DNA of 64,000 bases from Deinococcus gobiensis I-0 (GTDB lineage: Bacteria; Deinococcota; Deinococci; Deinococcales; Deinococcaceae), in the NCBI RefSeq assembly GCF_000252445.1, contig NC_017790.1, forward strand, positions 2,338,501-2,402,500. Direction: 5' to 3'. A program made the position numbers and the translations under genes. Positions 14,495 to 25,512 of this stretch are shown here, one piece after another; the first letter of the stretch is position 1; every line of letters starts with the position of its first letter. The notes under the pieces were generated by a model. It was given only the letters and a program-made list of their open reading frames with translations. It made no database searches and was not told the DNA's origin.

Positions 14495-15727
14495 ATGGAC
14501 CCCTCTTCCCTTTTCTTCTCTCCGGAGGCGCTGCTGGGCGGCGTCCTGTGGCTGACCGTCACGTTCGTCTGCCTGCTGATGCTGGGCCTGACGTGGTGGC
14601 GGCCCTCCTACGCCGGCTGGCGGGGCTGGGCCTGCGGCAACGCCGGGGTCGTGCTGGGCATGCTGATCGGCGCGCTGCGTACGCCCGACACCCGGCTCAC
14701 GTCGGTGCTGCTGGGCAACGGCCTGGTGCTGCTGGGGTCGGCCCTGCTGCTGCTAGCCTTCACGCGCTTCGCGGGAGGCCGCCCGACCCGCCGGGCCCTG
14801 TGGGGGCACGGGCTGGGGCTGTTCGGCACGCTGCTGGCCCTGGGGGCGCTGACGGTCCTGAGCGACCAGCCCACCGCACGCTTCGCGCTCGTGTCGGTCT
14901 TTCTGCTGGTGAACAAGGGCGCGCTGCTGCACCTGGTCCTGCGTGAGATCCGCCGCACGCCGGCCCTCGCCGGCGCCTACCGCCTGAACCTGGGGCTGCT
15001 GCTGCTCACGGCCCTGCTGACCCTGCCGCGCACCTGGGCGCTGCTCAGTGGACAGGCGCCGGCCGACAGCTTCATGCCCACCCTGCCCAACCTGCTGACC
15101 GCGCTGGCCTTCCTGACGATGGCCGTGGGCGGGGCCTTCGCGTTCTGGGCGCTGCACGAGGACCGGCGGCGCGAGGAGGTGCGCGCGCTGCACGGCGAAC
15201 TCGAACGGCTCGCCCACCGCGATCCCCTCACCGGCCTGCTCAACCGCCGGGGGTTCCGGCAGGCGCAGGAGCAGTGGGAGGCGCGGGGCGGGCCGGAAGC
15301 GGCGACCCTGCTGGTGTTCGACATCGACGGGTTCAAGACCATGAACGACCGCCTCGGGCACGCCCTGGGCGACGACTGTCTGCGCGCCCTGGCCGCGTGC
15401 CTGGACGACGTGGCGCGCGAGGGCGACGTCGCCGGGCGCATGGGCGGCGACGAATTCCTGCTGCTGCTCACCGGCCCCGCCGCGCAGATCGAGGCGCAGG
15501 TCAGCGGCCTGACGAGCCGGCTGTACCCCGGCTGGGGCACGCCGTTGGGCTTCAGCGCCAGCTTCGGGGCGGCGCGGTTCCGGCGCGGGGACTCGCTGGA
15601 CGGCGCCGTCCGGCAGGCCGACGAGGCGATGTACGCCCGCAAGGCCGCGGGCCTGCCCCGGCGCTCTCCTCAGCCCAGCCCGGCCGCCCCGGTCGCGCCG
15701 GCCCTGATCCGCTCCGCCGCCTCCTGA
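14495..15727 (+). CDS. Membrane-anchored diguanylate cyclase (GGDEF)
   Basis: Makes the second messenger cyclic di-GMP from two GTP. The N-terminal half has about six hydrophobic segments (residues 10-215), a sensory membrane module without a recognised name. The C-terminal cyclase domain begins DPLTGLLNRRGF, contains FDIDGFKTMNDRLGH and an intact active site GGDEF at residues 317-321. The usual RxxD inhibitory site is not evident before it, and a Pro/Ala-rich tail follows. No EAL or HD-GYP domain is present. The gene is separate from the upstream one by about 105 bases. Confidence 0.92.
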   Translation: MDPSSLFFSPEALLGGVLWLTVTFVCLLMLGLTWWRPSYAGWRGWACGNAGVVLGMLIGALRTPDTRLTSVLLGNGLVLLGSALLLLAFTRFAGGRPTRRALWGHGLGLFGTLLALGALTVLSDQPTARFALVSVFLLVNKGALLHLVLREIRRTPALAGAYRLNLGLLLLTALLTLPRTWALLSGQAPADSFMPTLPNLLTALAFLTMAVGGAFAFWALHEDRRREEVRALHGELERLAHRDPLTGLLNRRGFRQAQEQWEARGGPEAATLLVFDIDGFKTMNDRLGHALGDDCLRALAACLDDVAREGDVAGRMGGDEFLLLLTGPAAQIEAQVSGLTSRLYPGWGTPLGFSASFGAARFRRGDSLDGAVRQADEAMYARKAAGLPRRSPQPSPAAPVAPALIRSAAS

Positions 15728-15747
15728 GCCGGGCACGGCCGCGCGCT

Positions 15748-16818
15748 TCAGCCGTAGCGGTCCAGAAAGGCGTCCCGGGGCATCCAGGCCATCTTGGGCC
15801 AGGCCTGCCCGTCGCTGGGCGTGCGGGTGGTGCCGTAGGCGGCGCGCACGAGCCGGAAACCCAGGCCGTACCAGCGGGCCCGCAGGGGCGGCAGCTCCAG
15901 CAGCGTGAAGCCGGACTTTTCCAGGGGGCCGTGAAACAGCGTGACCGCGAAGACCGCCTGGGCCGGGGCCAGCTCGGGCCGGTCGCGCAGGGCCGCGCCC
16001 ACGTCCTTCAGGCTGCGCTGGTAGGCGCGGTAGGTCCCCAGCAGGCTGCGCGAGGCCAGCCCCACCAGCCGCGCCGAGTTGAGGTGCAGTTCGGCGGTGG
16101 GGGTCCCCGGCGGCAGCGGCAGCGGAGGCGGGGCGTGGTCCAGCGGCGCCACCCGCATGACCGCGTCGGCGCGCTGCGACAGGTCGATCACGCCCTCCTG
16201 CCGGGCGTAGCGGTCCTCGACCACGGCCGAGTACAGCGCGGCGGCGAGGTCGCGCGGCGTGCCGGCCCGCAGGTCCGGCAGCGCGCGCACCGGTCCCGGC
16301 CGGTAGCCCAGCGCCCGCGCGGCCGGCAGGAAGGCCCCGAGTTCGGCCGGCCAGGCCCGCACGACCGCGCCCGGCTGGGGTTCCTCCAGCGGCGCGGGCA
16401 GCGGGGCCACGCCCCAGGCCCACAGGCGGCGCAGCGCCGCGCCCGAGAGCGCCCCCCCGTCCAGCGCCCAGGCCGTGACCGGCTGCCCGGCGACGGCCTC
16501 CAGCAGCGCCAGGCCCGCGCCGCCCGGCTCGGGTGGCCCGAAGCCCGCGATCTCGTGGCCGGCCAGCGTGGCGGCCCGCAATTCGGTGGGGACCTGGGCG
16601 GCCAGAGCGGGCGGCACGAGCAGGGTGGCGCGGGCGCGGCCCGCTTCCAGGGCGTCCAGCGCCGCGCGCAGGTGCCGGGGCGAGTCGGCGGGCACCTCCA
16701 GCCCCAAGGCGGGGTCGCCGGGGTGGCCGCCGCGCAGCGCCCCGAAGGCCCCGGCCCGCAGCAGCGGCGGCCAGGGCGAGCGGAAAGCCGGCCGCCCCGT
16801 CATCGGAACGCGCTCCAC
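15748..16818 (-). CDS. Degenerate polysaccharide-deacetylase domain fused to a YkoP-like domain
   Basis: A 356-residue protein in two parts. Residues about 30-210 follow the order of a NodB deacetylase fold, but the first catalytic motif TFDDGP reads LEVPADSP, and the His motif after GHEI reads AGFGPP, so the metal ligands are gone. Residues about 235-345 ([19 protein letters not shown], then [17 protein letters not shown]) resemble the YkoP domain that accompanies glycosyltransferases in Firmicutes. A role in surface glycan assembly is inferred. GTG 16818 is used here; ATG 16803 is an alternative. It is divergent from the glycosyltransferase gene. Confidence 0.65.
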   Translation of the reverse strand: MERVPMTGRPAFRSPWPPLLRAGAFGALRGGHPGDPALGLEVPADSPRHLRAALDALEAGRARATLLVPPALAAQVPTELRAATLAGHEIAGFGPPEPGGAGLALLEAVAGQPVTAWALDGGALSGAALRRLWAWGVAPLPAPLEEPQPGAVVRAWPAELGAFLPAARALGYRPGPVRALPDLRAGTPRDLAAALYSAVVEDRYARQEGVIDLSQRADAVMRVAPLDHAPPPLPLPPGTPTAELHLNSARLVGLASRSLLGTYRAYQRSLKDVGAALRDRPELAPAQAVFAVTLFHGPLEKSGFTLLELPPLRARWYGLGFRLVRAAYGTTRTPSDGQAWPKMAWMPRDAFLDRYG

Positions 16819-16942
16819 TCCGGCGGCCCACCGGGCCAGTCCGTACGGCGCGACGCCGCTATGTATCGTCTCACCTCCCGACTGTAACGCGGCGGCCCGG
16901 CCCCGGTCCCCGACCCGACGCGCCTCTCATGTCCGGAGGGCG

Positions 16943-16948
16943 TATGCT
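16943..16948 (+). promoter_or_regulatory. -10 box ahead of the glycosyltransferase uORF
   Basis: TATGCT is followed by 8 bases and the ATG at 16957, the leaderless spacing seen at many genes here. Confidence 0.5.
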
Positions 16949-16956
16949 CGGCGTAC

Positions 16957-17004
16957 ATGCTTCAGGTTTCCTTCACCTCTGGCCCGGCGGACGTGCGCCC
17001 ATGA
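16957..17004 (+). CDS. 15-codon leaderless upstream ORF coupled to the glycosyltransferase
   Basis: ATG at 16957 opens a frame of 15 codons ([15 protein letters not shown]) that stops at TGA 17002-17004. The stop overlaps the glycosyltransferase start in the sequence ATGA. A -10 box sits 8 bases upstream, so the mRNA may begin at this ATG. The glycosyltransferase start itself has no good ribosome-binding site, so its translation may depend on re-initiation after this short frame. Alternatively the true start is ATG 16943, in frame with the glycosyltransferase. Confidence 0.4.
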   Translation: MLQVSFTSGPADVRP

Positions 17005-18188
17005 AGCCTCTGCGTGTCGGCCTGTTCACCGATACCTTCCTGCCGGACCAGAACGGCATCGTGACCAGCGTGTGCCTGCTGAGCGACGAGTTGCGCGCGC
17101 GCGGGCACCACGTCGAGGTGGTGGCCCCCGACTTCCCCGAGCACCTCGACCACCGCCCCGACGTGCGGCGGGTGGCGAGCCTGCGCTACGCGTTCTTGCC
17201 CACCTACCGCCTGGCGTGGCCCACCCGCAAGAGCTTCGAGCGCAAGTACGACATCGTCCACACCCACACCCCGCTGACGCTGGGGCTGGCCGGGGCGCGG
17301 CTGGCGCGCAAGTGGCGGGTGCCGCACGTGGCGACCTACCACACCCACCTCGCCGCCTATACCCACTACGTGCCGGGCCTGCACCTGGTCGACCAGGGGG
17401 TCGGCCTGGTGCGGCGCTACTCGGCGGCGCTGTACGGCCGCGCCGACGCCGTCATCACGCCGACTTCCGGCATGCTCGACGTGCTGCGCGCGGTGGGGGT
17501 CCAGCACCCCGTGGTCATTCCGACCAGCATCGAGCCGCGCGTGCTGGAGGCGGCCCCGCCCATCCTGAACCCCTGGCCGGGGGGCACCCGCCGGCTGCTG
17601 ACGGTGGGCCGACTGGCCCGCGAGAAGCGCTTCGACCTCGTACTCGACACCCTCTCGGAGCTGCCGGACGCGCACCTCGTGGTGCTGGGCGAGGGCCCCG
17701 AGCGCGGGGCGCTGGAGCAGCACGCCGAGGGCCTGGGCATCCGGGAGCGCGTGACTTTCGTGGGCGTGCGTCCCTGGACCGAAATCGGGGCGTACTACCG
17801 CCTGGCCGAACTCTTCCTCTTCGCGTCGGACACCGAGACGCAGGGGCTGGTGCTGCAGGAAGCCCAGCTCATGGGCGTGCCGGTCGTGGCGGTCGGGGCG
17901 CGCGGCACCCTGAGCGGCGTGCAGAGCGGCTACAGCGGGTATCTGGTGACGCCCGGCGATGTGGGCGCGCTGACCCGCCATGCCCGCAGCATTCTGGGCG
18001 ACCCCGGCCTGTGGGCGCGGCTCTCGGCGCAGGCGCGCGAATTCGGCGGCCGCACTACCCCCGGCGGCGTGGCCGAGCAGGTGCTCGAGGTCTACGGGCG
18101 CGTGCTCGGCGACGGCAGCGACCAGGAGGACGAGCCGGCGCGCTTCATTCCCTCATTTCATCGAAGTAGCCGCGTGTATGGCCGCTGA
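17001..18188 (+). CDS. Glycosyltransferase, GT4-like (GT-B fold)
   Basis: Transfers a sugar from a nucleotide donor, probably to a lipid or glycan at the inner membrane. The N-terminus [20 protein letters not shown] is characteristic of diacylglycerol glucosyltransferases and related GT4 enzymes. It also has [23 protein letters not shown], the donor-site [10 protein letters not shown] and the E-x7-E motif in [13 protein letters not shown]. The 395-residue length is normal. Its 3' end overlaps the convergent GT2 gene by 44 bases. The neighbouring deacetylases and MFS protein suggest a surface glycan or glycolipid pathway. Confidence 0.92.
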   Translation: MKPLRVGLFTDTFLPDQNGIVTSVCLLSDELRARGHHVEVVAPDFPEHLDHRPDVRRVASLRYAFLPTYRLAWPTRKSFERKYDIVHTHTPLTLGLAGARLARKWRVPHVATYHTHLAAYTHYVPGLHLVDQGVGLVRRYSAALYGRADAVITPTSGMLDVLRAVGVQHPVVIPTSIEPRVLEAAPPILNPWPGGTRRLLTVGRLAREKRFDLVLDTLSELPDAHLVVLGEGPERGALEQHAEGLGIRERVTFVGVRPWTEIGAYYRLAELFLFASDTETQGLVLQEAQLMGVPVVAVGARGTLSGVQSGYSGYLVTPGDVGALTRHARSILGDPGLWARLSAQAREFGGRTTPGGVAEQVLEVYGRVLGDGSDQEDEPARFIPSFHRSSRVYGR

Positions 18189-18822
18189 CGTTGCGAATGT
18201 GTCGCCACAGGAAGGGCAGCACCCCGTCGTCGAGGCGGCGCGGACTGGTTTCGACCAGCGCGCCGGGCACGTAGCCGACCGGCCCCAGGCGGGCCAGGGC
18301 CTGTCCCAGCATCACGTCCTCGTAGGCCTCGACCACCGGATAGCCTCCGGCCATATGGGCCGCGGCGCGCGAGTAGGCCATGTTGGCGGCGGCCAGGTTG
18401 GGGCGGCCCACCACCCGGCAGACATGCAGGAAGGCGCTGTACGACAGCCCCGACAGTTCGGGCCAGGGCCGGGGCAGCCCGAAGAAACGCATGGGACCGT
18501 ACAGGGCCGTGTGTCCCGGCACGGCCGCGTTCAGCGCCCCGAGCCACCCGGGCATGGGCAGCGAGTCGGCGTCGGTCGTGGCGACCCAGGAGGCGTGCGC
18601 GGCGTCCAGCCCCATCTGGCGGGCGTGGGCCACGCCGCGCACCTCGCAGCGCAGCACCTGCGCGCCCCAGGCGCGGGCGATGGCAGCCGTGTCGTCACGG
18701 CTGGCGTTGTCCACCACGATCACTTCGGTGGGCGAGAAGGTCTGACGTTCGACGGCGCGCAGGGTTGCCGGCAGGTAGGCCGCCTCATTGCGAGCAGGAA
18801 TAACGACCGCAAAATCCGGCAC
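18145..18822 (-). CDS. Glycosyltransferase family 2
   Basis: A GT-A fold transferase. The N-terminus [18 protein letters not shown] is the GT2 donor-binding strand, followed by [12 protein letters not shown] and the metal-binding TTDADS. Residues 180-200 ([13 protein letters not shown]) match the acceptor-side ED motif. Length is about 225 residues, short but complete, with no membrane segment. GTG 18822 is preferred over GTG 18843, because a -10 box TACCCT lies 6 bases before it and the protein then begins MPDFAVV as GT2 enzymes do. Confidence 0.9.
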   Translation of the reverse strand: MPDFAVVIPARNEAAYLPATLRAVERQTFSPTEVIVVDNASRDDTAAIARAWGAQVLRCEVRGVAHARQMGLDAAHASWVATTDADSLPMPGWLGALNAAVPGHTALYGPMRFFGLPRPWPELSGLSYSAFLHVCRVVGRPNLAAANMAYSRAAAHMAGGYPVVEAYEDVMLGQALARLGPVGYVPGALVETSPRRLDDGVLPFLWRHIRNVSGHTRGYFDEMRE

Positions 18823-18828
18823 CCGAAC

Positions 18829-18834
18829 AGGGTA
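18829..18834 (-). promoter_or_regulatory. Leaderless -10 box of the GT2 gene
   Basis: TACCCT, then 6 bases, then GTG 18822 on the minus strand. Confidence 0.55.
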
Positions 18835-18878
18835 GCAGGTCACCTTGTCGGGGCGACCGCGCGCCTCCGGAGGTGCCT

Positions 18879-20153
<1,275 letters not shown>

Positions 20154-20518
20154 GCCGGAGGACCGGGACCCCTCACCGGGCGGACAGGGCGGGGCGGCGG
20201 TACCGGGCAGGGCGGCCAGATGCTGGACATACGGGCCGGGCTACGCCTGGGCCGCACCCACCCCGACGTGCAGGCCCTCAACCTCTGGCCCGGGAACCGC
20301 AATGCGGGGAGGGGACCCGCAATCAACGCCGGACGCCTCCAGGCCGAGTTCCGCCACTTGCTTGATCTGACCCGCCTGCACAACTTCATTCAGGTGCCAC
20401 TCACACGCACGCAGCCCACTGGGCCGGCCTCCTGCGTTCATGGCCCCGACCGGGCCCCCCACAGGGCCTGACAGGACCCCGCGCCCGCCGTCCCTTCCGT
20501 ATACTCGGGCGTCCGACC
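20154..20518. other. 365-base gap without a confident gene
   Basis: The stretch between the MFS stop and the deacetylase start holds G-rich direct repeats around GGGCGGACAGGGCGG and GGGCAGGGCGG (20178-20218). It also holds an 83-codon plus-strand frame (20220-20471) and an overlapping 73-codon minus-strand frame. Neither has a recognisable family, SD or -10 box, so both are doubtful. A decayed element is possible. The right end carries a -10-like TATACT (20500-20505) for the deacetylase gene. Confidence 0.4.
20500..20505 (+). promoter_or_regulatory. -10 box of the polysaccharide deacetylase
   Basis: TATACT ends 13 bases before ATG 20519, giving a leader of only a few bases. No -35 consensus is visible at the usual distance. 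Confidence 0.5.
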
Positions 20519-21277
20519 ATGATGCCTCTGCCGCGCCGCCTGTCTTCTCTCCCCCGCCGCCGGGCCGGGCAATTCGGCCTGGCGCTGCTGGCCCCGCTGC
20601 TGGCCGAGGTGCTGGGGCGTTCGGCCGGGTGGGGGGCGCTGGGGGCCGGCGACGGGCACGCGCCCCAGGTCGCCCTAACCTTCGACGACGGGCCCTCGCC
20701 CCGCACGCCCGCCCTGCTGGAGACGCTCGCCCGGCACGGCGCGCAGGCGACCTTCTTCGTCACCGAGCCGGCGGTGCGGGCCTACCCGGCGCAGCTCGCG
20801 GCCATCCGGGCGGCCGGGCACCAGATCGAGGCCCACGGCCGCTGGCATCGCCCGGCCCTGCTGTTGCCTCCGTGGCAGGAATGGGCACAGATCGCGTGGC
20901 GGCCCCCCGGCGGCGGCCGGCTGTACCGCCCGCCCTACGGGGGCCACAGTCCCTTCACGCGGCCCTTCGCGGCCCTGCTGGGGCGGCAGGTCGCGCTGTG
21001 GGACGCCGAGAGCCGCGACTGGACTGTCCCCGCCTGGACCCCGGCCACCGGTGCCCACGCCGCCCAGGCCCTCGCCCGGCGCACGCTGGCCCAGGTGCGC
21101 CCCGGCAGCGTGGTGCTGCTGCACGACGGCCCGGCGGTGACGCCCGCGCTGCTGGCCGGACTCCTGACCGGCCTGGAGACGCGCGGGCTGCGGGCCGTGC
21201 GGGCCGACGCGCTGCCCCTGCGCCGGATCACGCTGCGCTCCGGCCTGCGCCGACTGCGCCGCAGCTACGGGGGCTAG
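20519..21277 (+). CDS. Polysaccharide deacetylase (NodB homology domain)
   Basis: A metal-dependent N- or O-deacetylase acting on a surface glycan or peptidoglycan. All five NodB motifs are readable: TFDDGPSP, the H-x3-H pair in [22 protein letters not shown] and VLLHDG. A hydrophobic N-terminal stretch after an Arg-rich start (residues 16-35) suggests a membrane anchor or signal. At 252 residues it is a single-domain enzyme. It is the intact counterpart of the degenerate domain at 15748-16818, and shares a transcript with the small gene that follows 6 bases later. Confidence 0.93.
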   Translation: MMPLPRRLSSLPRRRAGQFGLALLAPLLAEVLGRSAGWGALGAGDGHAPQVALTFDDGPSPRTPALLETLARHGAQATFFVTEPAVRAYPAQLAAIRAAGHQIEAHGRWHRPALLLPPWQEWAQIAWRPPGGGRLYRPPYGGHSPFTRPFAALLGRQVALWDAESRDWTVPAWTPATGAHAAQALARRTLAQVRPGSVVLLHDGPAVTPALLAGLLTGLETRGLRAVRADALPLRRITLRSGLRRLRRSYGG

Positions 21278-21283
21278 GCGGCC

Positions 21284-21697
21284 ATGAGCGACTTCGACGC
21301 CCTCCAGGCCATCATCCGCCGCCACGCCGAGGCCCGGCAGGCCGACCAGCAGGCCTGCGAGACCTTCCTGAACGCCCTGTACCGCGCGCTGCGGCGCGCC
21401 AGCGGGCCGGGCCTGCCCCTGAACAATGTCTCGCTGGACCCGGTGCCCGACCCTGCGCAGGGGCTGCGGCCGGTGCCCGTGGGGGCCTACCACGCGGCGT
21501 GGTTCCGCCTGGGGCTGTGCGAGGTGCTGGTGCGGGTACGCCGCGACGGCGGGCACTTCCGGGGGGAGTATGCGGGCGGCTGCGCCTTTGAGGTCCAGGA
21601 CCCCGACGAGAACGCGCTGACGGTCCTGGCCCGGCGGATGCTGCGCGACATCGGGCGGTTCTACGGCGGTCCGGAAGGTGGCGGCACCCTGAACTGA
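21284..21697 (+). CDS. Hypothetical protein, 137 residues
   Basis: I do not recognise a family. The protein starts with a helix (FDALQAIIRRHAEARQADQQACETFLNALYRALRRA), then a compact alpha/beta part with WFRLGLCEVLVRVRRDG and a short Gly-rich tail. No signal peptide or membrane segment. It starts 6 bases after the deacetylase stop, so it is very probably co-expressed, and codon use is like its neighbours. It ends 6 bases before the stop of the convergent trhA gene. Confidence 0.7.
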   Translation: MSDFDALQAIIRRHAEARQADQQACETFLNALYRALRRASGPGLPLNNVSLDPVPDPAQGLRPVPVGAYHAAWFRLGLCEVLVRVRRDGGHFRGEYAGGCAFEVQDPDENALTVLARRMLRDIGRFYGGPEGGGTLN

Positions 21698-21703
21698 GGG
21701 ACC

Positions 21704-22348
21704 TCAGCGCAGGTTGAACATCATGACGACGTGCGCGGCCGTGCCGCCCAGCACGAACAGGTGCCAGATCTCGTGGAAGCCGAAAAAACCGGGTTTCGGG
21801 TTCCAGCGTTTGGTGCCGTAGACGACGGCCCCGGCGGTGTACAGCACGCCCCCGACCGCGAGCCAGATCACTGCGCCCACCGGCAGCGACCGCACGAAGG
21901 CGGGTAGCAGCGCCACCGAGAGCCAGCCCAGCGCCAGATACAGCGCGGTGCTGACCCAACGCGGCAGCCGCATCGTCAGCAGTTTCAGGGCGATACCCGC
22001 CAGGGCCACGCCCCACACCAGCGCCAGCACGCCCACGCGCCAGCCGCCGCTCAGACCGAAATACACCATCGGCGTGTACGTCCCGGCGATGAGCAGGAAG
22101 ATGCTCGCATGGTCGAATTTGCGCAGCCACAGCATCCCCCGGTCGCCCGGCCGGAACGAGTGGTAGCTGGCCGACGCGCCGTACAGCAGCGCCATGCTCA
22201 CCCCGAACACGATGAAGGGCCACAGCGCCAGCCCCCGCGCCGAGGCCCAGCCCAGCAGCGGCCCCAGCACGAGCAGCGCGCCGGCCACCCCGCCCCAGTG
22301 GGTCAGGGCGTTGACCGGCTCGCGCGGGGCGCTCAGGAGGCGGCGCAT
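21704..22348 (-). CDS. trhA: TrhA/hemolysin III family membrane protein (PAQR)
   Basis: A seven-helix membrane protein of the PAQR superfamily, linked to membrane energetics homeostasis in E. coli TrhA. The conserved metal-site motifs are present: SASYHSF in helix 2, [19 protein letters not shown] in helix 3, and [13 protein letters not shown] near the C-terminus, which supply the three histidines. At 214 residues it is full length. It starts 13 bases after the guaB stop, so it is probably the second gene of that transcript. Confidence 0.93.
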   Translation of the reverse strand: MRRLLSAPREPVNALTHWGGVAGALLVLGPLLGWASARGLALWPFIVFGVSMALLYGASASYHSFRPGDRGMLWLRKFDHASIFLLIAGTYTPMVYFGLSGGWRVGVLALVWGVALAGIALKLLTMRLPRWVSTALYLALGWLSVALLPAFVRSLPVGAVIWLAVGGVLYTAGAVVYGTKRWNPKPGFFGFHEIWHLFVLGGTAAHVVMMFNLR

Positions 22349-22361
22349 GGACCTGGGCCGC

Positions 22362-23982
<1,621 letters not shown>

Positions 23983-24014
23983 TCTGCTCGCCCGCCGAAA
24001 GGCTGGGAACGTGA

Positions 24015-24093
<79 letters not shown>

Positions 24094-24098
24094 TCTAA

Positions 24099-24128
24099 GA
24101 AACCCTCCACCGTGGTGGAGGGTTTTGT
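24099..24128 (+). terminator. Intrinsic terminator after tRNA-Ala(CGC)
   Basis: A 12-bp inverted repeat AAACCCTCCACC/GGTGGAGGGTTT around GT is followed by TTTTGT, a few bases after the tRNA end. Confidence 0.85.
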
Positions 24129-24144
24129 CTTGGATGATCGAGGT

Positions 24145-24184
24145 GAACTGAGCGTAGGATTCTTTATGATCCTACGCCCAGTTC
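24145..24184. terminator. Long hairpin at the end of the lipoprotein gene
   Basis: GAACTG-A-GCGTAGGAT pairs with ATCCTACGC-C-CAGTTC across an 8-base loop. It overlaps the stop codon region of the minus-strand lipoprotein gene. No T-run follows on either strand, so it may stabilise or process the rex-operon mRNA end. Confidence 0.55.
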
Positions 24185-24800
24185 AGTTGTTGACTACAGC
24201 AAAATAGGCTTCGCTATTTACACCCTTGACCGGTATAGTCACGGGCGCGCCATTACTACTATGGCCTAAGAATTCGAGATCTGCCGAGCTATAAGCACTG
24301 GCTTCCGTTGTAGTTGCCAGATTGATCAGAGAACCAGCCAGATTGATACTGACGGTGGAGCTAGGTAATCCGTTTGCCCCCGTAACGTTTGTGCCATTGA
24401 CAGGACATGAAAAATTGGAGGTGCGCTCGTCACACTGGTATCCGGAGGTGATATAGACATTCATTCCGGTATTTTCGGCGGGCAGAGCAACCTCTCGGCC
24501 GTTCACTTCGTACCGCGTGATGCGGTAGCCGGTGATGTAAGCAGCATCGGAGCCGGGACGGGAAGTAAACACGAAGGTGGCAGGACCTGCTGTACTGGCG
24601 CTGTAGGCAACCGAGGCTGGAGTAGTAATAGCCCCATTCGTGTCACGCTTTTCACTCGTGACTATTTTGGTCACGGTGACTTGAGAGCCCGCGTCCGACG
24701 AACTCACACCGATATCGATCCGGCTACTTCCTCCGATCGTTCCGCAGCCGCTCAGGCCGACCAGCGCCGGAATCAGCGCCAGCAAAGCGATTTTCTTCAT
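24183..24800 (-). CDS. Putative lipoprotein of unknown function, AT-richer than neighbours
   Basis: The 205-residue product has a lipobox LVGLSGC with Cys19 as lipid anchor. The mature part is rich in Ser, Thr and Asn and looks like beta structure (ATFVFTSRPGSDAAYITGYRITRYEVNGREV), with two cysteines (YQCDERTSNFSC) that could form a disulfide. I do not recognise a family. Its base composition and codon use are clearly less GC-rich than the surrounding genes, a sign of recent acquisition. ATG 24800 overlaps the rex stop (ATGA), with GGAG 7 bases upstream, so it is translated from the rex transcript. Confidence 0.75.
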   Translation of the reverse strand: MKKIALLALIPALVGLSGCGTIGGSSRIDIGVSSSDAGSQVTVTKIVTSEKRDTNGAITTPASVAYSASTAGPATFVFTSRPGSDAAYITGYRITRYEVNGREVALPAENTGMNVYITSGYQCDERTSNFSCPVNGTNVTGANGLPSSTVSINLAGSLINLATTTEASAYSSADLEFLGHSSNGAPVTIPVKGVNSEAYFAVVNN

Positions 24801-25507
24801 TCGTTCTCCTCCGTGTCGGTGACTCTGAGATGGGGATTGAGGATGTAGAACGCCAGGCGTTTCATCCCGGCCAGAAAGTCCACGTTCTCCACAATCACAC
24901 CACGCCACTCATCACCAATTTCTTGCTGACCGCTCATCTCTGAGGTGCGGGGCTGAAGGACGATGGGGGCGAAATTCAGGATGCCGCGCACCCCCGCATC
25001 GACCAGGGCCTGCGCCGCGTCCTGCGCGCGGTCGGGCGGCACCGCCACGAAACCCATGTCCACCCGCTGCTGCCCCTGGGCCTGGGCAGCCACGAAGTCC
25101 CGGAGCGTATCCATATGCCGGATGTTCAGGCCCCGCACCTCGCGGCCCATGAGCTCGGGGGCCACGTCGAACAGCCCCACGTACTGGAAGCGGTAATCGC
25201 TGGCCCCGGGGTAGTTGGCGATGGCCTGACCCAGCCGGCCCATCCCCACGATCACCACGTTCCAGGTCTGATTGAGGCCCAGCACGCGCACGAGTTCGCG
25301 CTTGAGGAGCGGTACGGTGTATCCCATGCCGCGCGTCCCGAAACGCCCGAAATAGGCGAGATCCTTGCGTACCTGAAAAGCAGTGACACCCGCGCGTTCG
25401 GCGAGGTCACTGCTGCTCGTTCGGTCGATCTCCTGCGCTTCCAGGGTTTCCAGAATGCGCAGGTAGGTCACCAGGCGGCTAATCGCCGCAGTCGGAATGT
25501 CTGCCAT
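24797..25507 (-). CDS. rex: Redox-sensing transcriptional repressor Rex
   Basis: Binds NADH/NAD and represses fermentation and respiration genes when NADH is low. The winged helix shows ISRLVTYLRILETLE and FQVRKDLAYFGRFGTRGMGY. The Rossmann fold has VVIVGMGRLGQAI and the domain-swapped C-terminal helix VDFLAGMKRLAFYIL. Between LNFAPIVLQ and VENVDF there is an extra segment of about 15 residues (around TSEMSGQQEIGDEW) that typical Rex proteins lack. The 236-residue length reflects that. The start ATG 25507 has a -10 box 7 bases upstream that overlaps the SPOR gene stop. Confidence 0.95.
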   Translation of the reverse strand: MADIPTAAISRLVTYLRILETLEAQEIDRTSSSDLAERAGVTAFQVRKDLAYFGRFGTRGMGYTVPLLKRELVRVLGLNQTWNVVIVGMGRLGQAIANYPGASDYRFQYVGLFDVAPELMGREVRGLNIRHMDTLRDFVAAQAQGQQRVDMGFVAVPPDRAQDAAQALVDAGVRGILNFAPIVLQPRTSEMSGQQEIGDEWRGVIVENVDFLAGMKRLAFYILNPHLRVTDTEENE

Positions 25508-25512
25508 GCACC

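Noticed and set aside
24801..24908. Upstream extension of the rex-linked lipoprotein
   Set aside because: The added residues lie within rex in another frame; the lipoprotein signal sequence and SD place the start at 24800.
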